From the NCBI RefSeq assembly GCF_900090305.1, contig NZ_LT607751.1, positions 992,001 through 1,056,000 on the forward strand: a stretch of 64,000 bases of DNA, in the 5' to 3' direction. Positions 46,505-55,173 of this stretch are shown here, piece after piece (positions within the stretch are counted from its first letter, which is position 1; each line of letters begins with the position of its first letter). The stretch is from Micromonospora siamensis. Lineage in GTDB: Bacteria; Actinomycetota; Actinomycetes; Mycobacteriales; Micromonosporaceae. The notes under the pieces were generated by a model. It worked only from the letters and a program-made list of their open reading frames with translations. It ran no database searches and was not told where the DNA came from. The translations under genes were made by a program, and so were the position numbers.

Positions 46505-47001
46505 CCCTCCACCGTAAGTGGCGGGGCCCCGTTCCGCTCCTTGCCGGTGACCGGGCTCACCGATGCCGGTGCACGCCGGTCGAGCTGCATGAACCGGCCC
46601 GGGTCGACCGGGGCGAAGCCGATCCTCCGATAGACCTCGTGCGCGTCGGCGGTGGACAGCAGGATCCGGCGTACGCCCAGCTCGGCGAGGTGGTCGCGGA
46701 CCGCGCCGGCCAGCCAGGAGCCCAGCCGCCGACCCCGCTGCTCCCGGTCCACGTAGACGTCGCTCAGCCAGGCGAAGGTGACCCGGTCGGTGACCACCCG
46801 GGCGACCGCCACCTGGACGCCGTCGCCCGGCCGGTAGACGCCGTACCCGATCGAGCCGGCGAAGGCCCGCTCGACGGTGGCCCGGTCCCGCCCCAGCGCC
46901 CAGTACGCGTCGGTGGAGAGCCAGTGGTGCACCCGATCCAGGTCGAGCCGGTCCGGGTCGGTGCTGAGCTGGAAGCCGTCGGGGCGGGTCAGGGAGTACA
47001 C
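46501..47001 (-). CDS. GNAT-family N-acetyltransferase
   Basis: About 166 residues. The acetyl-CoA-binding motif is REQRGRRLGSWLAGAVRDHL, preceded by VTFAWLSDVYVD and followed by LLSTADAHEVYRRIGFAP, the standard GNAT motif A/B order. Substrate unknown. GTG 47001 (MYSLTRPDGF) is seven bases after a good -10 box and is chosen over a GTG at 47010 that overlaps that box. It is the first gene of an operon with rarD. Confidence 0.82.
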   Translation of the reverse strand: MYSLTRPDGFQLSTDPDRLDLDRVHHWLSTDAYWALGRDRATVERAFAGSIGYGVYRPGDGVQVAVARVVTDRVTFAWLSDVYVDREQRGRRLGSWLAGAVRDHLAELGVRRILLSTADAHEVYRRIGFAPVDPGRFMQLDRRAPASVSPVTGKERNGAPPLTVEG

Positions 47002-47008
47002 GCGCTCC

Positions 47009-47037
47009 ACGCTAGCCCCGCCCCGACGGGCCGTCAG
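47009..47037 (-). promoter_or_regulatory. Leaderless promoter of the GNAT-rarD operon
   Basis: On the minus strand CTGACG (47037-47032), a 17-base spacer and TAGCGT (47014-47009) lie seven bases before the GTG at 47001, so the message would begin at or near its start codon. The -35 contains the stop codon of the upstream YvlD-like gene. Confidence 0.5.
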
Positions 47038-47420
47038 TCCCGGTCGAGGACCGCGCCGAGGATCCAGGTGACCACGCTGACGAAGAGCGCGCCGAGGACC
47101 GCGGCCGGCCAGAAGCCGTCCACGTGGAACGGCAGCCCGGCCTCACCGGCGATGAAGCTGGTGAGCAGGAAGAGCAGGCCGTTGACCACGAGCGCGATCA
47201 GGCCGAGGGTCAACAGGTAGAAGCCGCAGCCGACCGTCTTGATGATCGGCTGGAGCACCGCGTTGACCACACCGAAGATCACCGCGACGAGCACCAGCGT
47301 GGTGACCGTCTCGGTGGCCGAGGTGGAGTCCAGCGAGATGCCGGGGATGAGCAACGTGGCAAGCCAGAAGGCGAACGCGGTGGCCGCCAACCGGATCAGA
47401 AGACCCTTCAGAAAACCCAT
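47034..47420 (-). CDS. YvlD/phage-holin-family small membrane protein
   Basis: A 128-residue protein with four spans: FLKGLLIRLAATAFAFWLATLLIPGI, then VLVAVIFGVVNAVLQPIIKTV, LLTLGLIALVVNGLLFLLTSFI and VLGALFVSVVTWILGAVL. The pattern (FGVVNAVLQPIIK) is typical of the YvlD/DUF family (Pfam phage holin 4). Function is unknown; relatives are linked to membrane stress. Confidence 0.8.
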   Translation of the reverse strand: MGFLKGLLIRLAATAFAFWLATLLIPGISLDSTSATETVTTLVLVAVIFGVVNAVLQPIIKTVGCGFYLLTLGLIALVVNGLLFLLTSFIAGEAGLPFHVDGFWPAAVLGALFVSVVTWILGAVLDRD

Positions 47421-47475
47421 GGCGGGGATCGTGCCACGGACCGGCGGGCTGCGGGAACCCGGAAGATCGGCGGTT

Positions 47476-49284
47476 TCAGCGTCTGGCCGGCCGGCCGATC
47501 ACCTGCGACTCGATCGGGGTCGGGGAGAGCAGCGCCCAGCGCAGCGCCCGCCGGTTCACCACCGCGACCATGTCTTCCCGGATCCGGGTCAGCCAGTCCG
47601 CCGTACCGCCCAGGCCGAGCGCCGTGCCGGCCAGCGCCGCCTCGGCCGGGTCCAGCGGTTGCAGCACCGCCAGGTCGGCCCGGGCCAGCGCGTCGACGTC
47701 CGCCGGGGTCAGCTCGTCCCGGACGACCAGGGTGGACCGCCAGGCCGGACCGGGCGCCGGGTCGGCCGGCACCGGCCCCACGTCCAGCACGAGCAGCAGC
47801 GGTCGCAGCGACGTGCCGGGAGCGTCGCCCACCGGCCGACCCGGCGGGAGCACCGGGATGGTGCCGGAGGTGGCGGCCACCCCGCGGACGAACGGCTCCC
47901 AGGACCGGGGCCGGCCGGTCTGCACCACCACGGCGGCGCCCAGCGCCATCGCCCGGACGGTGATCAGCTGCGCGGCGCGCAGGCCACCGACCAGCAGCAC
48001 CCGGGTGCCCTCCGGCCGGAACAGTCGTACCGTGACCGCTCCACCGTGCCGGTTGGCCCCCACCATCAGTCCGGCGTCGCCGAGGGTCAGCTCCGCCGGC
48101 CCGTCGCCGTCGTGACCCGCCCCGGGCGCGGCGGCCAGCGGCAGGGTGGCCGCCAGTCCGACCAGCTGCTCGCCGTCCAGCCGGCGCACCTCCGCGCCCA
48201 GTTCGGCGGCCGAGCGGCGCAGGACCTGCGCGGCGGCGGCCAGCTCCGCCGGGGTACGCGCGGCGAGCCGCACGGTCAGCCCGCTCCGCCCCGCACCCGT
48301 CCCGGTACGCGGACCCGCGCAGATCGACACGGTGGTGGCGGTGGCCGGCGTCGCCAGCACCCGGCTCACCAGGTGCGCCCCGGCCGGCTCCCGGTCGGCC
48401 GGCAGCCGCACCCGGAAACAGCTCTGCAGCAGCTCGCCGGTGCGGACCGCCTGCCAGGACTCGCGTACCGGGGCACCGTCGTCGTGGTGGGCGAGGTCCG
48501 CGACCGCCAGCAGCGCGGCGGACGCGCCGAGTGGCCGGGCGGTGGACGGCTCCAGCCGCCGGACGATCCGCCGGACCGTGCCGGAGAGCGCCCGGCGCAG
48601 GTCCTCGTCCGACCAGCCGTCCACCCGCAGCACCCGGACCGCGAGCAGCGCCCGGCTGCGTCCCGGCAACCGGCCGTCGGTGAGCTGCCGGTAGGAGGTG
48701 CCCGCGGTGCCGTCGGCCGCCGACGGGGCGGGTGCGGGTGCGGCGCCGAGCAGGAGCTGGACGCAGACCGGCGGGCTCTCCGCCGACGCCGGCGGCAGCA
48801 GCGACGCCGGCCCGGGCAGCACCCGGCTGCCCCCGCCCAGCAGGTCGCCCGGGTCACCCACCTCCAGCAGCGCGGTCAGCCCGGTCGCGTCGTCCAGCAC
48901 GGCCGCCGGACCGCCCGCCAGCTCCACCGGACGCACGACGGCGCCCGGCGACACGAGGTCCACCAGCTCCGCCGCCCCGGCCGACGGCAGGGCCCGACGC
49001 CGGGCGAGCCGGGCCACGGCCACCCCGAGCCAACCGACAAGCGGTCGGCCGCGCAGGCGTGCCCACCAGACGACGAGCAGGAGCAGGGCGCCCACGCAGG
49101 CCACCGCCAGGACCCCCGCGCCGCGGCCGAGCGCGGCCAGCGGCAGGGCGAGGGCCACCTGGGCGGCGACCACCCGACCGGTACGCCTCGACGCCGGGCG
49201 GCCGGTGACCGCGGGCATCCACTGTGGTGGCAGCGGCTGCCGTGGGGGCATCCGTGCCGGGTCGCCCGTCGTGGTCGCCGTCAC
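47476..49284 (-). CDS. eccE: Type VII secretion protein EccE
   Basis: A 602-residue protein with an N-terminal pair of membrane spans (VVAAQVALALPLAALG and VLAVACVGALLLLVVWWARL, about 37-78) followed by a large soluble domain with ARTPAELAAAAQVLRRSAAELGAEVRRLDGEQ and a C-terminal ATADWLTRIREDM-type end. This layout matches EccE, a peripheral stabilising part of the ESX membrane complex. GGAGGAG precedes the GTG. It is divergent from the WXG100 genes, supporting the ESX assignment, but eccB, eccC and eccD are not in the window. Confidence 0.82.
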   Translation of the reverse strand: MTATTTGDPARMPPRQPLPPQWMPAVTGRPASRRTGRVVAAQVALALPLAALGRGAGVLAVACVGALLLLVVWWARLRGRPLVGWLGVAVARLARRRALPSAGAAELVDLVSPGAVVRPVELAGGPAAVLDDATGLTALLEVGDPGDLLGGGSRVLPGPASLLPPASAESPPVCVQLLLGAAPAPAPSAADGTAGTSYRQLTDGRLPGRSRALLAVRVLRVDGWSDEDLRRALSGTVRRIVRRLEPSTARPLGASAALLAVADLAHHDDGAPVRESWQAVRTGELLQSCFRVRLPADREPAGAHLVSRVLATPATATTVSICAGPRTGTGAGRSGLTVRLAARTPAELAAAAQVLRRSAAELGAEVRRLDGEQLVGLAATLPLAAAPGAGHDGDGPAELTLGDAGLMVGANRHGGAVTVRLFRPEGTRVLLVGGLRAAQLITVRAMALGAAVVVQTGRPRSWEPFVRGVAATSGTIPVLPPGRPVGDAPGTSLRPLLLVLDVGPVPADPAPGPAWRSTLVVRDELTPADVDALARADLAVLQPLDPAEAALAGTALGLGGTADWLTRIREDMVAVVNRRALRWALLSPTPIESQVIGRPARR

Positions 49285-49532
49285 CGCGTCTCCTCCGCCT
49301 CGTCACCCGGTCCGCCGGCTCATCCTAGGCGGGTGAGCGTGACGGAGGGGGCACGCATTGTCCACAGGAGAGGCCTGAGGGGTAGCAGAACCGCGACCGG
49401 GCCGCTACCGTCAGCGACGAGTTCTGCCGGTCGGCCTCCCGTCCCCTCCTGATCGACGTCCGCGACGGGCCGGCTCCACCAGGGACGGTCGCCGGCATTC
49501 GACGACGACAACGGGAAGCGAGGTGCGTGCGG

Positions 49533-49850
49533 GTGGCCGAGACCCAGGCGGAAGCCGTGGTGATGCAGCAGACCGCGGCGAAGTTCGAACAGGTCGACCA
49601 GTCACTGCAGAGCATGTTGAGCAGTCTGATGGCCGAGCTGGAGGTGTTGCAGCAGGCCTGGCGGGGCGCCGGTGGCCGCTCGTTCGAGCAGGTCAAGCAG
49701 CAGTGGTCGCAGGACCAGGCCGCCTTGCAACGGGCCCTGCGGGAGACCGCGAACGCGATCCGCACCGCGGGTCGGCAGTACGACGTCTCGGACACCGAGG
49801 CGGCCGGCCGGGTCGCCGGCACCAACCGCGGCATCCAGTTGCCGCTGTGA
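49533..49850 (+). CDS. WXG100-family (ESAT-6-like) secreted protein, first of pair
   Basis: A 105-residue helical hairpin protein with W43-R-G45 in QQAWRGAGGRSFEQV and the type VII export signal Y83-x3-D87 (YDVSD) in the C-terminal arm. It would pair with the next gene product and leave through the ESX machine. GTG 49533 is preferred to 49527 because GCGAGG then has proper spacing. The 248 bases upstream are the shared divergent promoter region with eccE. Confidence 0.9.
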   Translation: MAETQAEAVVMQQTAAKFEQVDQSLQSMLSSLMAELEVLQQAWRGAGGRSFEQVKQQWSQDQAALQRALRETANAIRTAGRQYDVSDTEAAGRVAGTNRGIQLPL

Positions 49851-49872
49851 CGACCAGGGGGAGGGAGATCCG

Positions 49873-50166
49873 ATGAACGACGGTGTGCTGGTCGTCAACT
49901 TCGCCGCGCTCCAGCAGGCCGGCGCGGACATCCAGAAGGCGCTGAACACCCTCGACAGCCAGCTCGGGCAGTTGGAGCGGGACGCCGCGCCGCTGGTGGC
50001 GAGCTGGGCCGGCGAGGCACGCCAGGCGTACGAGCAGCGGCAGGCCCGCTGGCGCTCCGCCTCGCAGGACCTGCAGTCCATGCTGCGGGACATCAAGCTC
50101 GCGGTGGACGACTCCGCGAACGACTACCTCGACACGGAGAAGCGGAACGCCGGCCTCTTCCAGTGA
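49873..50166 (+). CDS. WXG100-family (CFP-10-like) secreted protein, second of pair
   Basis: A 97-residue protein with W45-A-G47 (VASWAGEARQAYEQRQ) and the export motif Y85-x3-E89 (YLDTE). GGGGGAGGGAG precedes the ATG. It is the likely heterodimer partner of the upstream WXG100 protein. A perfect 18-bp hairpin begins five bases after its stop. Confidence 0.92.
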   Translation: MNDGVLVVNFAALQQAGADIQKALNTLDSQLGQLERDAAPLVASWAGEARQAYEQRQARWRSASQDLQSMLRDIKLAVDDSANDYLDTEKRNAGLFQ

Positions 50167-50170
50167 CCGC

Positions 50171-50212
50171 CGGGCGGCGGCGTCGGGCCCTTCCGCCCGA
50201 CGCCGCCGCCCG
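50171..50212 (+). terminator. Hairpin terminator after the WXG100 pair
   Basis: Eighteen bases (50171-50188) pair perfectly with 50195-50212 around CCTTCC. The second arm overlaps the first unit of the tandem repeat that follows. Confidence 0.82.
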
Positions 50213-50400
50213 CGTGTCCGGCCGTCCTCCGGGTGACGCGGACCGCCGCCCGCGTGTCCGGCCGTCCTCCGGGTGACGCGGACCGCCGCCCGCGTGTCCG
50301 GCCGTCCTCCGGGTGACGCGGACCGCCGCCCGCGTGTCCGGCCGTCCTCCGGGTGACGCGGACCGCCGCCCGCGTGTCCGGCCGTCCTCCGGGTGACGCG
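50201..50400. repeat. Five tandem 40-bp repeats between convergent ESX genes
   Basis: Units at 50201, 50241, 50281, 50321 and 50361; the last four are identical and the first differs only in its first bases. Each contains CGCGTGTCCGG and CCGGGTGACGCG, which can fold into an imperfect hairpin (CGCGT/ACGCG plus CCGG/CCGG). The array ends 41 bases before the mycosin stop. There are no spacers, so it is not CRISPR; it looks like a VNTR locus, with possible assembly uncertainty in copy number. Confidence 0.95.
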
Positions 50401-50441
50401 GGCCGGCCGTGCGCGTGGCTCAGGCCTGCCGTGCGGGCACC

Positions 50442-51659
50442 TCAGGCGGGTCGCCAGCGGCGGCGGGCGCCGCGGGGCAGCACCACGGCCAGCAGCACCA
50501 CCGCCAGCGCGGCCGCGCCGCCCGCGGCGGCCAGCAGCACCGCCCGCTCCCGGGCCGCCGCCCTGCGGCCCCGCTGCGCCACCAGGGCCGGGTCCGGCCG
50601 CTCCCGAGGCAGCGCGGCGGCCACCGCCGGCACGGCGGCACCGCCGCCGGTCTCGGTGACCGCCCGGTACGGGTTCAGCACCCCGGCGCCGTAGTCACCA
50701 CGCCGCCCGGTGCCCGGCGCGGGGTCGGTGCTGGCCAGGATCCGCCGGCTCACCTGGGCCGCCGTCCAGTCCGGGTGGTACTGCCGCACCAACGCCGCCG
50801 TGGCGGCGACGAAGGGCGTGGCGTAGCTGGTCCCGTCCGCCAGCAGGTGCCCCCGCCCAGGGGCGGCCATCAGCACCTCGCCACCCGGGGCCACCAGGTC
50901 GACGTACGGGCCGGTCTGGGAGAACGTCGACCGCCCGCCGTCCACCCCGATCGCGCCCACCCCGAGCACCCCCTCGTACGCGGCCGGATAGGGGCTCGGG
51001 TCACCGCTGTCGTGCAGGTTGCCGGCGGCGGCCACCACCACCACGTCCCGCTCCTCGGCGTACTCGACGGCGGCCCGTACGGCAGGGGAGTCGGCGTAGA
51101 GCACGACGGAGAGGTTGAGCACGTCGGCGCCGTGGTCCACCGCCCAGCGGATCGCCCGGGCGAACCCGGCGGCGCTGACCGTACGTCCCGACTCCCGGCC
51201 GTCGACGACCTGCTGCTCGCTGACCCGGACGGGAAGGATCCGGGCGTCCGGCGCCAGCCCCCGGAAGGCCACCCCGCGGGCCGGCGCGGCGGCGATGATG
51301 CTCGCCACACCGGTGCCGTGCCCGGGGCAGTCCCGCCCACCGTCGCCGCCCGGGTCGAGCAGGTCGGTGCCGGGCAGCACCCGGCCGGCGAGTTGCGGAT
51401 GCCGGCGGTCCACGCCCGAGTCGATGACGGCGACGGTGACTCCCGCGCCGGTGGCGAGGGGTGCGAGGCGCTCCGGGGCGTACCGCTGCTGCGGCCACGG
51501 CCGCTCGGTGACCGTGCGCGCCGGGGCGGGCGGGCTGGCACAGGCCGGCGCGGCGACCCCCGCGCTGGCCGGTACGCCGGTCGCGGCGACGACCGGCGGG
51601 GTGGCCAGGAGCGCCGCCAGGGCGGCGGCGAGGGCGGGGCGTGCACTGGGCCGGGGCAT
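50442..51659 (-). CDS. mycP: Mycosin, type VII secretion-associated subtilisin-like protease
   Basis: A 405-residue S8 protease. Signal peptide, then the catalytic D80 (VAVIDSGVD), H114 (GHGTGVAS), oxyanion N214 (AAAGNLHDSG) and S278 (GTSYATPFVA). A C-terminal span (LLAAAGGAAALAVVLLAVVLP) followed by Arg-rich residues anchors it, as in mycosins. Mycosins are part of or stabilise the ESX complex and process some substrates. ATG 51659 has GGAGG upstream; the frame to 51716 adds only 19 unlikely residues. It converges on the WXG100 operon. Confidence 0.88.
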   Translation of the reverse strand: MPRPSARPALAAALAALLATPPVVAATGVPASAGVAAPACASPPAPARTVTERPWPQQRYAPERLAPLATGAGVTVAVIDSGVDRRHPQLAGRVLPGTDLLDPGGDGGRDCPGHGTGVASIIAAAPARGVAFRGLAPDARILPVRVSEQQVVDGRESGRTVSAAGFARAIRWAVDHGADVLNLSVVLYADSPAVRAAVEYAEERDVVVVAAAGNLHDSGDPSPYPAAYEGVLGVGAIGVDGGRSTFSQTGPYVDLVAPGGEVLMAAPGRGHLLADGTSYATPFVAATAALVRQYHPDWTAAQVSRRILASTDPAPGTGRRGDYGAGVLNPYRAVTETGGGAAVPAVAAALPRERPDPALVAQRGRRAAARERAVLLAAAGGAAALAVVLLAVVLPRGARRRWRPA

Positions 51660-51811
51660 CGACCGCCTCCGTATCGTGTCGGCTCCGGAACCGGATGTTA
51701 TAGCTTCCGCCGTCACCCGGCGTACCGCCGCCGGCCAGCCATTGTGATCTTGTTACTACCTTGTAGGTTGTACGCGATGCCTATGGCCTTTTCGCGGGAG
51801 GAGAGGTGGCC

Positions 51812-54800
51812 GTGACCGACTGGGAGCCGGCTACCGAGGCCGAAGCGGCGATGCGCGACGCGCTGAGCGCGAACGACCAGGAGCTGTATTTCCGCGTCCT
51901 GGCGCGGACGGATCTCCTCCTGCCCGTCTCGGGTCAGCCCGCGCCCGGCCAGTCGGCCGGGTGGGGCACCTGGACGACCAGCGGGCGGACGCACGTGCTG
52001 GCCTTCACCTCCCCGACCGCCCTGCGGGCCTGCCTGGGCGACTCGACCGGCCCCACCCGACGCGCCGCGTACGCGGACCTGGCCGACGACTGGCCCAACC
52101 ACGAGTGGTGGCTGGCGGTCAACCCGGGACTCCCCATCGAGGGCTACCTGCCGGCCTGGTTCGTCACCCAGTTGTCCCGCGGTGAGGTCCGGCTGCCGGG
52201 CCGCACCATGGGCGCCCGGGCCCGGTTGGAGCGGGCCGAGTCGCTGGCCCGGGCCAGGGCGAACGCGGTCGACCGGGAGGCGCCCCGGTGGGAACCGGCC
52301 TCCCCGCCCGCCCCGCCGACGTCGCCCGTCCCGCCGACGCCGCTGGCCCGCCGCGAGAGCGACCGTACCGGCCCGAGCCCGGTGCCGGCCCCACTGCCCG
52401 GACCCGCTCCGGAACCCGCGGACCAGACGATCCCGGTACGGGCGGCGGCGAGCCGCGGCTCGGCGGTCTCGGCGTTCGGCTCGACGGGCGAGCCGCCGTC
52501 GCCGCCGGCCGTGGAGGCGGCCCGCCCCGGAGTCGCCCCGACCCGCCCCGGCCCGTCCGTGGCCCGGCCAGACGGCCGGCCGGAGCCGTCCTCGATCGCC
52601 GCCGCCAACGGTGGCTGGCCGGACCGACCGGGTGACGAGGCGGCGGCCCGGTCCTTCTTCGAGCCCTCGGCCCAGCGCCGGGCCGCCGGTGAGGACGCCC
52701 GCCGCCCGGCCGAGCGCGCGGTGCCCCCGTCCCGCTTGGGGCGGGTCGGCCAACCCTTCCCCCGCCGCCGGCCGATCAGCGAGCCGGTGCCCGCGCCACC
52801 CGTCGGGTCGGTGCCCGAGGAGCCGACGCAGGCGTTCCGGGTCCCGGTGGCCGACGACGGGCTCACCCAGGTGTTTCCGCGCCGGGCACCGGAGCCGCCC
52901 GCGGAGGAGGCGACCCAGGTGGTCCGGGCGGGCGTCCCGGACCACGACCTGACGGTGTCGCTGCCGCGCCGGACGGAGCCGCCCACCGAGAAGGCGCGGT
53001 TCGGGGGCGGCGAGCGCGCGGCCGGCCCGTTGCCCCGTCGTCACCTGACCGAGCCGGGCCCGGACGAACAGACCCAGCGGCTCGCCGGGCCGCATCCGTA
53101 CGCGGCGGCGGGGCAGCCCGCGCCGCCGGTCGGTGCGGACGTGGACGAGCTGCCGCCGTCGATCGCCGAGCCGGTCTCCGCCCCGCCGGTGCCGCGACGC
53201 AGCCTCTCCCCGATCGTGATCGAGGGCACGGTCATCGAGTCCCGCGACCTCGGCGAGGCGGGGCCCGCGGTTTCGCCGGTCCCCGCCGACCGGCCGGTCC
53301 GGACCGGACCGCCAGCCGCCAACGCCAACGCCAACGGCGCAGCGTGGGCCACGCCGGCGCGGCCCGCCGAACCGCCGACCCTGGAGGTACGCGCCGCAGA
53401 GCCGGCTCCCGCGGTGGCCGAGCCCTCCGCGCCCGCGGTCACCCCGGTCGAGCCGGCGGTCGAGGGCGTTCCGGAGGCCCGCATCGCGACCCCGGCCGCA
53501 CCCGCAACGGTGCCCGATCCACCCGTGACGGCGGCCACCGCGTACGCCCCGCCGTCCGAAGCGCCCGCGCCGGAAACGACGCCCTCCGCACCAGCGTCGC
53601 CGGTCGCGCCGGCCACGTCGCCGGTCGCGCCCGTGCCCTCCGCGACGGCCGCACCGGCAACGACGCCCGGGTCACCCGTCGTGCCCGCACCGGCGGCCTC
53701 ACCGGTCGCGCCCGTGTCACCGGCACCCGCGACGACTCCTGCCCCGCCCGCGCCGGCCGCGTCCGTGCCCCCGGCACCCGCACCGGCCGTGCCCGCCTCA
53801 CCCAGGCCGACCGCACCCTCACCCCAGCCGGCCGTACCCGCGCCCGCCGCGTTCACCCCGGCCAACGAGGTGGAGGAGGAACTGCTGGCCTCGGCCGGCG
53901 CCGGCAACACCGACGGCTTTCTCTCCACGCTGCTGCTGGCCCGGGTGCTGCTGCCGGTCGCCCCCGGTTCGGCGCCGGGCAGCCGGCCGGGCGAGCCCGG
54001 CTTCGTCTGGCACACCGAGCAGTTGGACGGCGGACCCTACGTCGTGGTCTGGACGTCGGCCGAGCGGATGGCCGACGCCGCCGCCGGCTCGGTGGAGACC
54101 GTGCTGGTCCGCTTCGTGCAGTTGATCCGGCGCTGGCCGGACCGAACCTGGTCGTTCGCGGTCAACCCGGGTACCCCCGTCGGCGCGAAGCTGCCCGGCG
54201 AGCAGATCGTCGGGCTGGCCAACTGGGCCGCCGACGTCGGCCTGGGCGACGAGCCGGAGACCGAGCCGGCGGCGGCCGAGGAGCCGGCGAACCGGCCCCG
54301 GGTGGCCCCGCCGGTGGTGGACCCGACCCGCCCGATCGTCATGCAGAAGGCGGTCGCGCCGAGCCAGCTCGCCTACTACCTGGAACGGGGCTACGACCGG
54401 GTCTCCGGCTTCGTGCACCGGGCCGGTGAGCTGGCGCACCTGCACACTCCCACCGAGCTGTACGACGCGCTGGGCCTGGGCTATCCCGGCTCGCCCTTCG
54501 ACCGGGCGGCCGGCGAGATCTACGTGCTGCGCTGGCCGGCGCACCGGCCGAGCCTCTACCGGATCCCGTACGGCGGGCAGAACGAGGTCGCCATGCGCGC
54601 CATGGAGGGCTGGGTGATCGAGCGGGCGCCGTTCCGGGGCAACGGCTTCGCCCCCGGTGAGAGCAGCGACGTGGTGGCCGAGTTCAAGGTGGACAGCGCC
54701 CGGTTGCCGCACGGCGCCCAGCTGTGGCGGATCGGGGCGGACGGCGCCGAGCGGGTGGTGGCCGTGCTGGACACCGACGTGCTGCTCTGGCGACAGGTCG

Positions 54801-54817
54801 GTGAGGACGATGCGTGA
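51812..54817 (+). CDS. Large SseB-domain protein with Pro-rich linker and uncharacterised C-terminal domain
   Basis: A 1001-residue protein. An SseB-like domain spans about 5-125; a Pro/Ala-rich region runs from about 150 to 680; a second SseB-like domain (NEVEEELLASAGAGNTDGFL and WPDRTWSFAVNPGTPVGAKLPG) covers about 683-812; a C-terminal domain of about 160 residues begins near RPIVMQKAVAPSQLAYYLERGY. No signal peptide or membrane span. The linker has spaced Thr-Gln motifs (EPTQAF, GLTQVF, EATQVV). The C-terminal domain is not one I can name. GGGAGGAG favours GTG 51812 over 51806. SseB proteins often neighbour ESX genes; function unknown. Confidence 0.75.
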   Translation: MTDWEPATEAEAAMRDALSANDQELYFRVLARTDLLLPVSGQPAPGQSAGWGTWTTSGRTHVLAFTSPTALRACLGDSTGPTRRAAYADLADDWPNHEWWLAVNPGLPIEGYLPAWFVTQLSRGEVRLPGRTMGARARLERAESLARARANAVDREAPRWEPASPPAPPTSPVPPTPLARRESDRTGPSPVPAPLPGPAPEPADQTIPVRAAASRGSAVSAFGSTGEPPSPPAVEAARPGVAPTRPGPSVARPDGRPEPSSIAAANGGWPDRPGDEAAARSFFEPSAQRRAAGEDARRPAERAVPPSRLGRVGQPFPRRRPISEPVPAPPVGSVPEEPTQAFRVPVADDGLTQVFPRRAPEPPAEEATQVVRAGVPDHDLTVSLPRRTEPPTEKARFGGGERAAGPLPRRHLTEPGPDEQTQRLAGPHPYAAAGQPAPPVGADVDELPPSIAEPVSAPPVPRRSLSPIVIEGTVIESRDLGEAGPAVSPVPADRPVRTGPPAANANANGAAWATPARPAEPPTLEVRAAEPAPAVAEPSAPAVTPVEPAVEGVPEARIATPAAPATVPDPPVTAATAYAPPSEAPAPETTPSAPASPVAPATSPVAPVPSATAAPATTPGSPVVPAPAASPVAPVSPAPATTPAPPAPAASVPPAPAPAVPASPRPTAPSPQPAVPAPAAFTPANEVEEELLASAGAGNTDGFLSTLLLARVLLPVAPGSAPGSRPGEPGFVWHTEQLDGGPYVVVWTSAERMADAAAGSVETVLVRFVQLIRRWPDRTWSFAVNPGTPVGAKLPGEQIVGLANWAADVGLGDEPETEPAAAEEPANRPRVAPPVVDPTRPIVMQKAVAPSQLAYYLERGYDRVSGFVHRAGELAHLHTPTELYDALGLGYPGSPFDRAAGEIYVLRWPAHRPSLYRIPYGGQNEVAMRAMEGWVIERAPFRGNGFAPGESSDVVAEFKVDSARLPHGAQLWRIGADGAERVVAVLDTDVLLWRQVGEDDA

Positions 54818-55172
54818 CGGCTACGTGGCCCGCTGGCGCGGCCGGGAATACCAGGCCAGCCCGGACGGCGACGACGTGCGGCTCTACCAGCCCGGCCCGG
54901 GTGACGGCTTCTCCGAGGTCCGTTCCGGCCGGTACGTGCGGGTGGTCCCGGTGACGGAGGTCGACGACCTGGCGTACGTCCGGACGACCTGCACCTGGCA
55001 GGGGCAGCCGTTCATCGTGCTCGCCGCCCAGGACGGCTGGCTGCGGGTGGAGTACACCGGCGGGCGCTGGCCGGTGGCCCGCGCGATGGGCCTGGAGGTC
55101 TTCGACTTCGGGGTCTACCAGGGCTGGGCGCCGGCCAGCGAGGTAGCCGACCTGCGCGAGCAGCGAGTCTGA
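54810..55172 (+). CDS. Hypothetical small partner of the SseB-domain protein
   Basis: A 120-residue soluble protein, beta-rich in appearance (YVRVVPVTEVDDLAYVRTTCTWQGQPFIV, then WLRVEYTGGRWPVARAMGLEVFDFGVYQGWAP). No family recognised. Its ATG lies eight bases inside the end of the SseB-domain gene with GTGAGGA upstream, so it is co-translated with it. Such an arrangement fits a complex partner or an immunity/chaperone protein, which is inference. The next gene converges with one base between stops. Confidence 0.65.
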   Translation: MRDGYVARWRGREYQASPDGDDVRLYQPGPGDGFSEVRSGRYVRVVPVTEVDDLAYVRTTCTWQGQPFIVLAAQDGWLRVEYTGGRWPVARAMGLEVFDFGVYQGWAPASEVADLREQRV

Positions 55173-55173
55173 G

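Noticed and set aside
50201..50400. CRISPR array
   Set aside because: Repeat units are directly adjacent with no unique spacers, and no cas genes are near.
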